A stretch of 64,000 nucleotides of DNA from the NCBI RefSeq assembly GCF_008974145.1, contig NZ_BJKP01000021.1:1-64000 (forward strand), given 5' to 3'. The position numbers and the translations under genes are program-made. Under the pieces are notes generated by a model. The model was not told where the DNA came from. It worked only from the letters and a program-made list of their open reading frames with translations, and made no database searches. The stretch's first letter is position 1, and each line of letters begins with the position of its first letter. The DNA is from Microcystis aeruginosa NIES-4325 (GTDB lineage: Bacteria; Cyanobacteriota; Cyanobacteriia; Cyanobacteriales; Microcystaceae). This document shows positions 57,080 through 64,000 of the stretch, in pieces.

Positions 57080-58510
57080 CTATACCGCCACTTCAGCGCG
57101 TTTATAAGCTTCGTCGAGGACTTCTGAGAGAGTTGGATGGGTGTGGATGCGGAAAGCGAGTTCATGGACAGATTTACGTTCAGCGATCGCATTGGCCGCT
57201 TCTTGAATTAAATCCGATGCGTGGATACCGATAATATGAACACCGAGTAATTCGCCCGTATCCTGACGATAAACGACTTTAGCGATGCCTTCCGTTTCTC
57301 CTTCCGCTAAAGCTTTGGAATTTCCCTTAAAATAGGTTTTGACAGCAGCGACTTTATACCCTTCTTCCTGTCCCAAAGCTTCTGCTTGCGGTTCCGTTAA
57401 ACCCACATAACTAATTTCGGGGTGGGTAAAAGCGGCGGCGGGAATACTGCGATAATCGATGGTTTTTGGGCGATTACAGATATTTTCAATGGCTATTACC
57501 CCTTGACCCGAAGCAGCGTGAGCTAACATCATTTTACCCGTAGCATCGCCCACAGCCCAGAGATGGGGAATCGGTTCACCGTCCTGAATTACCTGCATTT
57601 TGTCATTAACCGCAATAAAACCGCGTTTATCCAGTTCTACCCCCACAAATTCCAATCCGAGACTCTTGGTCGCAGGGATTCTTCCTGTAGCGACTAAACA
57701 AGCATCTACTTCTAAAATTTCGATCGCTTCTTTGCTTTTTGCGTCCACCAGTTCAATGGCCACAGGATTCCCCGGTTTAATACTTTTTGCCAAAACTCCC
57801 ACATAAGTCTCGATGTCTCTAGGTTTAATCAGAACTCTTTCCGCAATTTTCGAGATTTCTGGGTCAAATCCAGGCATGAGACTATCTAAAGCTTCGATCA
57901 TCGTCACTTCACAACCCAAAGCGGTATATATATCCGAAAATTCCAGACCGATATAACCACTGCCGATAATTGCAATCCACTTGGGTAAAGTTTCCAGTCT
58001 AACGGCCTCATCGCTGGTAAAAACCGTTTTATGATCGATCTCAATCCCCGGTGGGACAAAGGGAACCGACCCCGGACAGAGCATAATATCCTTAGCTGTG
58101 TAGATTTTTTCGCCACTATCCCCGATGACGCTAACTTTTTGCGGGCCGGCGATTTTTCCCCAACCGTGGATAGTGTCAACCTTGAGACGTTTAAGACTAT
58201 TAGTAAGATCGCCTCTAATTTTACTGACAAGGTTGTTAGCATGATCGGCAATTGTCGGACGGTCAAAATTAACGCCCCCGATGGCAATACCTAGACTTTT
58301 CAGATGGTCACTATCGGCTAATTCTCGCACTCGTCCCGAGGCTGCCAGTAAAGCTTTAGAGGGAATACAACCGCGATTGACACAGGTTCCTCCCATATCT
58401 TTGGCTTCGATAATAGCTGTTTTTAGCCCACATTTGACCGCGTGTAGGGCTGCGCCGTGGCCACCAACGCCAGCGCCGATAATAATTAAATCGTAGTCGA
58501 ATTCACTCAT
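57080..58510 (-). CDS. lpdA: Dihydrolipoamide dehydrogenase (E3)
   Basis: The ATG at 58510 ([20 protein letters not shown]) gives 476 residues; an upstream frame to 58537 adds nine. The FAD-binding GAGVGG, the redox-active disulfide C-x4-C in [16 protein letters not shown], the NAD-binding [11 protein letters not shown] and the catalytic base in [13 protein letters not shown] (C-terminus) are complete. It reoxidises lipoamide in the pyruvate dehydrogenase complex and in glycine cleavage. No partner subunit gene is adjacent. Confidence 0.95.
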   Translation of the reverse strand: MSEFDYDLIIIGAGVGGHGAALHAVKCGLKTAIIEAKDMGGTCVNRGCIPSKALLAASGRVRELADSDHLKSLGIAIGGVNFDRPTIADHANNLVSKIRGDLTNSLKRLKVDTIHGWGKIAGPQKVSVIGDSGEKIYTAKDIMLCPGSVPFVPPGIEIDHKTVFTSDEAVRLETLPKWIAIIGSGYIGLEFSDIYTALGCEVTMIEALDSLMPGFDPEISKIAERVLIKPRDIETYVGVLAKSIKPGNPVAIELVDAKSKEAIEILEVDACLVATGRIPATKSLGLEFVGVELDKRGFIAVNDKMQVIQDGEPIPHLWAVGDATGKMMLAHAASGQGVIAIENICNRPKTIDYRSIPAAAFTHPEISYVGLTEPQAEALGQEEGYKVAAVKTYFKGNSKALAEGETEGIAKVVYRQDTGELLGVHIIGIHASDLIQEAANAIAERKSVHELAFRIHTHPTLSEVLDEAYKRAEVAV

Positions 58511-58537
58511 AGTCTCTCTGACTCTCAAAGTTAGCAT

Positions 58538-58945
58538 TATCCCATTTTACGCTCCACTGCGATCAAGCGGCGCTATCCCAGCTAAAAACTGGAGCCAGTT
58601 TTTAGCCATCAGGCTCTTGTGCATTGAAACTAGATATTGGCAATTTTAGGACAAGACGTTACTAGACCTCTGGTAAAAATCAAAAATTGTTGTTGGGGTT
58701 AGGAGCCGGTCGTCGGTAGTCAGTAGTCAGGAGAATTAAAAATGAATAAGATCTATTCACAGATTTTATGCCATTTAATCCTTATTTTTGCCGTTTTTGA
58801 ATCATAAAAAATTAATTAGGCAAGATGTTACTGAAGCAAGATATGAATACTAATTCCGCATCGTATCCATAAGTTAGTCTAGTCCTAGATTGGAAAAATT
58901 AGACCTCCTGTCAACACTTTGCCAGATGATGGGAACATCTTTCTC
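58538..58945. other. Gene-free spacer, no clear element
   Basis: About 400 bp between lpdA and the nuclease-like gene. A GGTCGTCGGTAGTCAGTAGT segment near 58706 resembles the complement of ACTACCGACAACCGACTCCC near 4505, another small dispersed repeat. I see no gene. Confidence 0.45.
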
Positions 58946-59536
58946 TTACCATAATTTAGGCTCGAAACCAGAATCATTAATGATTTCTACCGTTTCTCCC
59001 GATGGTTTAATCACAAATAAACCTTGTTTATAGGCATAACGATCTACTCCTTCATCTATTTCTATTCCTGCCACTGCACCATAAGCTTGATAGTTTTTAT
59101 AATGGGGAAATGCTTGTTTAAATCGACTTAATTTTTCTAAAAACTCATTGACATCATCTTTCGATAAACGAGACTTACATTCTACTAAAACTACCTCGGT
59201 TTCATCGACGGCTAAAATGTCAATCTCCATGGCTATTCCTTGCCGTTTTACCCTGGCACGACTGTAGGTTTCTTTGACATCGATACCTTTGCTACGAAAT
59301 AGGCCAATCACAGCAGGTTCGACTAATTCCTGGACAAATCTTCCCCAGCGAGTGGTTAAACTATCCACAGCACGACTGGTATTGGCCACTGTTTTCTCTA
59401 GATCGGCCAAACGGCGATCGGCTTCGGCCTTGGCTTCAGCCGCCCGGCGATCGTATTCTTGGCGTGATTGTTCAAACTTTTCGTTAGTTTTCTCAAAAAG
59501 TTTATAGATATCTTCGATGGTAATCGGTTGAGACAT
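58946..59536 (-). CDS. Coiled-coil plus PD-(D/E)XK nuclease-like protein (DUF3782 type)
   Basis: A 196-residue protein. The N-terminal ~70 residues form a coiled coil (EKFEQSRQEYDRRAAEAKAE, ADRRLADLEKTVANTS). The C-terminal domain has the nuclease core: IAMEIDILAVDETEVVLVECKS, with D-x~12-E-x-K spacing of the PD-(D/E)XK fold, and a later R-F-K helix. Such DUF3782 proteins are abundant in cyanobacteria; their role is unknown. The MITE-like element at 59638-59756 lies 102 bp upstream of the start. Confidence 0.82.
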   Translation of the reverse strand: MSQPITIEDIYKLFEKTNEKFEQSRQEYDRRAAEAKAEADRRLADLEKTVANTSRAVDSLTTRWGRFVQELVEPAVIGLFRSKGIDVKETYSRARVKRQGIAMEIDILAVDETEVVLVECKSRLSKDDVNEFLEKLSRFKQAFPHYKNYQAYGAVAGIEIDEGVDRYAYKQGLFVIKPSGETVEIINDSGFEPKLW

Positions 59537-59637
59537 GGTTATTTATTCTAATTTTTCTTATTCACTTGTTACTATAATTGTACTAGCAAAGTGCAAGTCA
59601 TTTTAGGGACGGGTGTTAATTGAGCAAGTCAATAGTT

Positions 59638-59756
59638 ATACTAAATCCGTTGAGTAACGCACAGAAAACGGGTTTCTCGGAGAAACCCGTTTTCTACTCA
59701 TGCACTCATGCAAAACGGAGAATCGATAATCAGTTTTTAATAACTGGATTTAGTAT
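59638..59756. mobile_element. MITE-like element with ATACTAAATCC ends
   Basis: The left end ATACTAAATCCGTT (59638-59651) and right end AACTGGATTTAGTAT (59742-59756) are imperfect terminal inverted repeats (11 bp exact). Inside, AAAACGGGTTTCTCGGAGAA and onward form a perfect 13-14-bp stem hairpin. It has no coding capacity. It is in the gene-free spacer 59537-59889. A partial GATTTAGTAT end occurs near 63088. Confidence 0.72.
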
Positions 59757-59889
59757 GAGGACGATATAGCGGGGACGGGAACCACAGTTTCTTCGTTAAT
59801 CATGGTTTCTAATTGTTCAGCCTGGGATTTGGCTCGATAAATCGATCATTGTAAATAATTGTTACAAATACTTGACTTAAGATATTTCT

Positions 59890-60837
59890 ATGGTGACAGA
59901 AACACAGATCAAAGAAAAAGCGCTAGAGTTGGGCTTCCATAAAGTCGGTATTGCCTCTGTGGACAGCCAAGACTCGGCAGTATCCCATCTAAAAAGCTGG
60001 TTAGAGCGGGGTTATCACGCCGATATGGATTGGATGACTAACCCGAAACGACAGGATATCAAAACTCTTTGGCCAGAAGTGCGATCGCTAATTTGTCTCG
60101 CTCTTAACTACTACACCCCCCAGCAACACAGTCAGGAACAAAACCACGGCAAAATTTCCCGTTATGCTTGGGGAAGGGATTATCACAAAGTATTAAGTAA
60201 AAAATTAAAAGCCCTCAGTCAATGGTTAGAAAGTCAGGGGGAGCAAATTCAAACCCGTTACTATGTGGATACAGGACCGGTACAGGATAAGGTTTGGGCG
60301 CAAAGAGCAGGGATCGGCTGGATTGCCAAGAATGGTAACTTAATTACCCGCAATTACGGCAGTTGGGTGTTTTTAGCCGAAATATTAACTAATTTACCTT
60401 TAGAACCCGATCAACCCCATAGCTACCATTGTGGCACCTGTAGCCGTTGTTTAAGCGCCTGTCCCACCCAAGCAATAGTTAGCCCCCATGTGGTGGATGC
60501 TAGTCGCTGTATTGCCTACCATACTATCGAAAATCGTGCTGTAACTTTGCCCACAGAAATTGCCAAGAATTTACAGGGTTGGGTAGCTGGCTGCGATATC
60601 TGTCAAGATGTCTGTCCTTGGAATCAACGTTTTGCCCAAGTTACCGACGTGGAGGATTTTCAACCTCGTCCCGAAAACCTCTCGCCAAGGTTAGATGAAT
60701 TAGCTAATCTAACTATAGAGGAGTGGGATCGTCGTTTCATCTCATCAGCCCTACGTCGAATTAAACCCCACCAGTGGCGACGTAATGCCCAAGCTAATTT
60801 AGCTCATTCCCCTCACCCCCCAGAAGATGACAATTAA
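59890..60837 (+). CDS. queG: Epoxyqueuosine reductase
   Basis: A 315-residue cobalamin- and iron-sulfur-dependent enzyme for the last step of queuosine synthesis in tRNA. The GIGWIAKNGNLI segment (about 143-154) and two [4Fe-4S] sets, C-x2-C-x2-C-x3-CP in CGTCSRCLSACPTQA and CDICQDVCPWNQRF near 240, are intact. It starts at the ATG at 59890. It overlaps the HAD gene by 11 bp. It pairs functionally with queC at 29 kb. Confidence 0.96.
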   Translation: MVTETQIKEKALELGFHKVGIASVDSQDSAVSHLKSWLERGYHADMDWMTNPKRQDIKTLWPEVRSLICLALNYYTPQQHSQEQNHGKISRYAWGRDYHKVLSKKLKALSQWLESQGEQIQTRYYVDTGPVQDKVWAQRAGIGWIAKNGNLITRNYGSWVFLAEILTNLPLEPDQPHSYHCGTCSRCLSACPTQAIVSPHVVDASRCIAYHTIENRAVTLPTEIAKNLQGWVAGCDICQDVCPWNQRFAQVTDVEDFQPRPENLSPRLDELANLTIEEWDRRFISSALRRIKPHQWRRNAQANLAHSPHPPEDDN

Positions 60838-61465
60838 AGTAGTAGTGTTCGATTTTGATGGTACTATCGCCGATACCCACGATACTTTCGTGGAGATTGT
60901 CAATCGTTTGGCTAAAAATTTTGGTTATCAACCCATCAACGAGGAAGATTTGGCCAGACTAAAAAACCTTAGTTCCCAAGAAATTATTAAACAATCCCAA
61001 GTTTCCCCCGTTAAAATCCCTTTTTTACTCTATCGAGTTAAACGGGAATTAAATAAACAAATTGAATATCTGAAACCTTTCCATGGCTGGCATCACTGCC
61101 TCGCCACTCTTAAAGAAAGAGGCTATAGATTGGGAATAATAACTTCTAATACCAAAGAAAATGTCACCATATTTTTAGGTAATAATCAACTATTAAATTT
61201 ATTTGATTTTATCTATTCGGGAACGCCTTTATTCAGCAAACACAAAATTATTGATCGCCTGATCCGACAAAATAAGTTCTGCCCCGATGAAATGATTTAT
61301 GTCGGCGATGAAACTAGAGATATTACTGCTGCCCAAAAAAGTCGAGTGCAAGTGGTGGCGGTCGCTTGGGGCTTTAATTCCCCTCAAATTCTCACTCAAT
61401 TTAACCCCGATCATCTCATTCATCATCCCCTAGAATTATTGGATATTTTAGATAGGGCTGGCTGA
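60827..61465 (+). CDS. HAD-family hydrolase, phosphoglycolate phosphatase-like
   Basis: A 212-residue phosphatase with the DxD motif in VFDFDGTIADTHDTF (residues 7-21), the Thr/Ser motif in LGIITSNTKEN (~103-113), the Lys in FSKHKIIDRLI and the acidic motif in YVGDETRDITAAQ (~160-172). This is the cap-1 type related to Gph. The substrate cannot be set from sequence. Its ATG overlaps queG by 11 bp, so the two are cotranscribed. Confidence 0.9.
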   Translation: MTIKVVVFDFDGTIADTHDTFVEIVNRLAKNFGYQPINEEDLARLKNLSSQEIIKQSQVSPVKIPFLLYRVKRELNKQIEYLKPFHGWHHCLATLKERGYRLGIITSNTKENVTIFLGNNQLLNLFDFIYSGTPLFSKHKIIDRLIRQNKFCPDEMIYVGDETRDITAAQKSRVQVVAVAWGFNSPQILTQFNPDHLIHHPLELLDILDRAG

Positions 61466-61483
61466 AAAAGTTTTTACTAGGAG

Positions 61484-61545
61484 GCAGGGAGAGGGAGTAT
61501 TGGGCATTTGTACTAAAATACCCAATACTCAGTTTAAATATAGAC
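61484..61545. repeat. Dispersed intergenic repeat, copy 2, with hairpin
   Basis: GCAGGGAGAG, then GAGTATTGGG, a 14-base loop containing CATTTGTACTAAAATA, then CCCAATACTC, a 10-bp perfect stem. It matches 4425-4492 block by block. It lies after the HAD gene and may also act as a transcription stop. Confidence 0.6.
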
Positions 61546-61554
61546 TTCGATCGA

Positions 61555-61640
61555 TGGGGGCAGAGAGACTCGAACTCTCACGAGCTTATAAGGCTCAACG
61601 GATTTTAAGTCCGTAGCGTCTACCATTCCGCCACGCCCCC
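61555..61640 (-). tRNA. tRNA-Leu (UAA), intronless
   Basis: Read on the minus strand the gene begins GGGGGCGTGGCGGAATGG, which folds with the 3' TGCCCCC and discriminator A. The anticodon stem ACGGA/TCCGT closes a seven-base loop CTTAAAA, giving anticodon UAA. A class II variable arm and the GTTCGAGTC T-loop are present. CCA is not encoded. The group I intron often found in the cyanobacterial tRNA-Leu(UAA) anticodon loop is absent. Confidence 0.95.
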
Positions 61641-61812
61641 GTTACTTAACCGACAATTTTTTATCATATCACAAATAATCTAATTGTCAAGAGTATTTTC
61701 AGTAAATTATTTTAGCCCGCCAATTCGATCGCCGCAAAGGGGGAAAGACAAGGTAAAATAATCAGCAGGTGAATTGCCGTTCACCGACAGCTATTGAGAA
61801 AAATCAATCCTT

Positions 61813-62052
61813 ATGCAATCAATTCTGACGCAAGAAACCATTATCATCGCCCTGATCTACCTATCTCTCAGTGTCTTGTATTTGCTCGTCATTCCCGCGG
61901 TTATCTACTACTACCTCAATACGCGCTGGTATGTAGCATCTTCTTGGGAAAGAGGGTTTATGTACTTTCTGATGAGCTTTTTCTTCCCCGGTATGCTGTT
62001 GTTAAGTCCTTTCCTTAACTTCCGTCCCCAACGTCGTACCCTAAAAGCTTAA
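61813..62052 (+). CDS. ndhL: NAD(P)H-quinone oxidoreductase subunit L
   Basis: A 79-residue membrane subunit of the cyanobacterial NDH-1 complex (first known as IctA, linked to inorganic carbon uptake). Two helices (residues 10-34 and 48-68) flank YYYLNTRWYVASSWERGFMY, which is diagnostic. The tail is basic (FRPQRRTLKA). It starts a three-gene cluster with the DUF3007 gene (20 bp gap) and the zinc protease gene. Confidence 0.94.
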   Translation: MQSILTQETIIIALIYLSLSVLYLLVIPAVIYYYLNTRWYVASSWERGFMYFLMSFFFPGMLLLSPFLNFRPQRRTLKA

Positions 62053-62072
62053 GTTATCAGCAAAAAAAACCC

Positions 62073-62378
62073 ATGAGACGTATCGATGTCATCGGGATCG
62101 GTATAGGGATGTTTGCTGTGGGCGGCATCCTCTACATTGTCCTGCAAAAAACCGGTTTAGATAGTGCTTCGGCGGGAATTTGGAGTCAAGCGGTGTTGGT
62201 GGGGGGTGTCATCGGTTGGATTTTGACCTATCTGTTTCGAGTCGCCACCGATAATATGACCTACGGCAAACAGCGCAAGGATTACGAAGATGCCGTCTTT
62301 AAAAAACGCCTGGAAGCGATGACTCCCGAAGAAATCGCCCAAATGCAGCGGGAGATTGAAGAAGAAAAAACTAAATAG
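62073..62378 (+). CDS. DUF3007 family membrane protein
   Basis: A 101-residue protein with two membrane helices (4-26 and 36-58) joined by a loop with LQKTGLDSASAGIWSQAV, and a charged C-terminal region (TYGKQRKDYEDAVFKKRLEA, ending MQREIEEEKTK). It is conserved next to ndhL in cyanobacteria and has a plant chloroplast relative, from memory, with a suggested link to photosynthetic complex assembly. Function not proven here. It overlaps neither neighbour if the next gene starts at 62383. Confidence 0.88.
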   Translation: MRRIDVIGIGIGMFAVGGILYIVLQKTGLDSASAGIWSQAVLVGGVIGWILTYLFRVATDNMTYGKQRKDYEDAVFKKRLEAMTPEEIAQMQREIEEEKTK

Positions 62379-62382
62379 ATGG

Positions 62383-62811
62383 ATGAAACCCGATAAAATC
62401 ATCATCGGTTGGCGAGAATGGCTCGATTTACCCGATTTAGGCATTACCAAAATTAAGGCCAAGATTGATACAGGTGCTCGCTCCTCGGCCCTACACGCTT
62501 TTCATCTGCATCCTTTTCGAGATGGCGATCGCAATTGGCTGCGCTTTCAGGTTCATCCCTACCAAAAAGATAGTCACCACACTGTCACCACCACCGCAGA
62601 AATCCTCGAATGGCGACAGGTAAAAAATTCCGGGGGTCAAAGTCAACTACGTCCCGTTATCAGAACAAGTGTATTATTAGGCGGTCGTCAATGGGCGATC
62701 GAATTAACCTTGACTAATCGCGATGTCATGGGTTTTCGGATGTTATTAGGACGAGAGGCCTTAAAAAAAGGCTTTCTTGTCCATCCGAATAAGTCTTTTT
62801 TACTGAGTTAA
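62383..62811 (+). CDS. RimK-type ATP-dependent zinc protease family (retropepsin-like)
   Basis: The ATG at 62383 (MKPDKIIIGWREWLDLPDLG) gives 142 residues; a TTG at 62356 inside the DUF3007 gene is less likely. The motif AKIDTGARSSALHA has the D-T-G of aspartic proteases, as usual in this family (often called RimB or DUF785). The family is found with RimK-like glutamate ligases and with small proteins; no ligase gene is nearby. The closing MLLGREALKKGFLVHP is a family hallmark. It is cytoplasmic. Confidence 0.9.
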   Translation: MKPDKIIIGWREWLDLPDLGITKIKAKIDTGARSSALHAFHLHPFRDGDRNWLRFQVHPYQKDSHHTVTTTAEILEWRQVKNSGGQSQLRPVIRTSVLLGGRQWAIELTLTNRDVMGFRMLLGREALKKGFLVHPNKSFLLS

Positions 62812-62828
62812 GTTATATTTAAAGCCGT

Positions 62829-62973
62829 GGCTCTCCTAGGTTTGGTGGGTAAAATGTATTCTAAGATACATTACTCCTAGCGAGGGAGTGGAGCGAACCA
62901 CAAAGACACAAAGGACACAAAGATCGATCCATCCTATGTAAGTTAAACTTATCACACAGAACCTAGAAGAGCC
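62829..62973. mobile_element. Miniature inverted-repeat-like element, copy B (145 bp)
   Basis: The ends are GGCTCTCCTAGG and CCTAGAAGAGCC (inverted, one mismatch). The interior matches copy A at 6324 (GGTTTGGTGGGTAAAATG, the GTATTCTAAGATAC near-palindrome, CGAACCACAAAGACACAAAG) and the short copy C at 51900. It has no coding capacity. It follows the zinc protease gene in the gene-free spacer 62812-63244. Confidence 0.75.
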
Positions 62974-62990
62974 AAGCCGTCAGTTTTGCA

Positions 62991-63049
62991 TCAGTTATCA
63001 GTTATCAGATGTGAGTTTTTAGTTCACTGTTTTCTGTTTACTGTTCACT
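62991..63049. repeat. TATCAGT/TTACTG repeat
   Basis: TCAGTTATCAGTTATCAGAT, then GTTCACTGTTTTCTGTTTAC and TGTTCAC. Same family and orientation as 51037. A GATTTAGTAT sequence follows at ~63088. Confidence 0.6.
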
Positions 63050-63244
63050 AAAAAGGCTCCACTGCTTTCCTATACCTTTTAAACAAGATTTAGTATTAGA
63101 TGCCCATAATATTGATTCTCTCTCAGATTCTTGAGGAATGCCTCTCGACATTCTTAATAATTTCAGGTGTATTATTATCTATCTAAATTCTTGGAGTTTG
63201 TTGCTGTATAATTGTGATGACTGCCCCTGCTTTTTATCTGAACT

Positions 63245-64000
63245 ATGCCCATTCCCGATTTTCAATCGATTATGTTGCCCCTATTAAAAATACTTGCAGA
63301 TGGCAAAGTTTATAAATATCGAGAAATTTTTGAAGCCTTGGTCAGGGAGTTTCAAGTCACGGAAGCAGAAAAAAAAGAAATGCTTCCCAGTGGACAACAA
63401 GAAATTTTTGCTAATCGAGTCGGTTGGGCAAAAACCTATTTAAAGAAAGCGGGATTAATTGAGTCACCCCAAAGAGCAACTTTTGTAATTTCTGAGAAAG
63501 GAAAAGAAATCTTATCTCAAAATCTAGACCATATCGATACAAAATTTCTCAGGCAATTTCCTGAGTTTCAAGAATTTACTAGAGTCAATAAGCAAAATGA
63601 AACTATTACTTTTGAAAGCAATTTATTAGCTTCTGATCAAGAACAAACACCCTATGAATTACTAGAAAACTCCTATCAAGAAATTCGTCAAGCATTAGCG
63701 ACAGACTTACTTTCTATTCTGCGAAAATTATCCCCAGATGCTTTTGAAAAATTAGTAGTAGAATTACTGGTAAAAATGGGTTATGGTGGCTCGATTAGAG
63801 ATGCCGGTAAAGCGGTAGGTAAGAGCGGTGATCAAGGGATTGATGGGATAATAAAAGAAGATAGACTCGGTTTAGATATAATCTATATTCAAGCCAAAAG
63901 ATGGGCTGATAATAATGCCGTTGGTCGTCCAGAAATCCAGAAATTTGTCGGGGCATTAGCGGGACAAGGAGCCAAAAAAGGTATTTTTATCACTACTTCC
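63245..64000 (+). CDS. Mrr-type restriction protein, 3' end outside window
   Basis: An open frame of at least 252 codons to the window edge, starting at the ATG at 63245. The N-terminal ~95 residues form a winged-helix Mrr_N-like domain (MLPLLKILADGKVYKYREIF, GWAKTYLKKAGLI, VISEKGKEIL). The Mrr catalytic domain begins near 155: PDAFEKLVVELLVKMGYGGS, then D-Q-G-I-D-G (the acidic active-site residue) and YIQAKRW (the Q-x-K motif). Mrr enzymes cut methylated or foreign DNA as type IV restriction. It stands alone in what is visible. Confidence 0.9.
   Translation, partial: MPIPDFQSIMLPLLKILADGKVYKYREIFEALVREFQVTEAEKKEMLPSGQQEIFANRVGWAKTYLKKAGLIESPQRATFVISEKGKEILSQNLDHIDTKFLRQFPEFQEFTRVNKQNETITFESNLLASDQEQTPYELLENSYQEIRQALATDLLSILRKLSPDAFEKLVVELLVKMGYGGSIRDAGKAVGKSGDQGIDGIIKEDRLGLDIIYIQAKRWADNNAVGRPEIQKFVGALAGQGAKKGIFITTS

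Noticed and set aside
61794-62018. 74-codon frame overlapping ndhL
   Set aside because: It is another frame of the ndhL gene, whose product is clearly recognised.

Overview
The window is chromosomal DNA from a unicellular cyanobacterium, most likely Microcystis (inferred). The evidence is a set of cyanobacterial or plastid-type genes (ndhL, ferredoxin-thioredoxin reductase variable chain, PSRP-3/Ycf65, Tic20, a PaO-type Rieske oxygenase, NarM, hoxEF, DUF2949/DUF3007/DUF3134 proteins), many copies of the HIP1 octamer GCGATCGC, moderate-to-low GC, and intergenic spacers full of short repeats and small inverted-repeat elements. Genes are short transcription units on both strands with no large operon.

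Layout. 1-12.5 kb: end of a GDP-mannose dehydratase gene, a glycosyltransferase, narM, cupin-tyrA, a polytopic membrane protein, a Ser/Thr kinase with TPRs, a Rieske oxygenase, aroQ. 12.7-17.8 kb: pyrH-frr, a decayed MNT/HEPN toxin-antitoxin pair, cbiD, guaA. 17.9-21.2 kb: a compact defence-like cassette of a DUF262 (ParB-like) protein, a HEPN protein with an R-x4-H motif and a disrupted 5' end, and a C5-cytosine DNA methyltransferase. 21.3-26.9 kb: an S8-type peptidase with an unclear catalytic Asp, a cupredoxin-cax operon, an alpha/beta hydrolase. 26.9-28.2 kb: a 1.3-kb IS4-family element, dead by a nonsense codon, that splits a small ORF. 28.3-34.6 kb: a small protein plus retropepsin-like protease coupled to queC, mntP, a LivM permease, a ClpC paralogue without the middle domain. 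35-40 kb: a candidate small RNA, atpD-atpC, psrp3, mutT, mraY, an IscA-type protein. 40-51.9 kb: a kinase, tldD, carB, ftrV, tyrS, a second glycosyltransferase, a ferredoxin, a LivF ATPase. 52-58.5 kb: a YvcK-like protein, tic20, hoxF-hoxE, a small tatA, lpdA. 58.9-64 kb: a PD-(D/E)XK-like protein, queG and a HAD phosphatase, an intronless tRNA-Leu(UAA), ndhL, DUF3007, a RimK-type zinc protease, and the start of an Mrr-type restriction protein cut by the window end.

The best candidate for an undescribed system is the DUF262-HEPN-methyltransferase cassette after guaA. Next are the candidate small RNA/short ORF upstream of atpD, a miniature element family with GGCTCT ends (three copies), and the M-domain-less ClpC. 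All assignments come from reading motifs and family resemblance; no database search was run.
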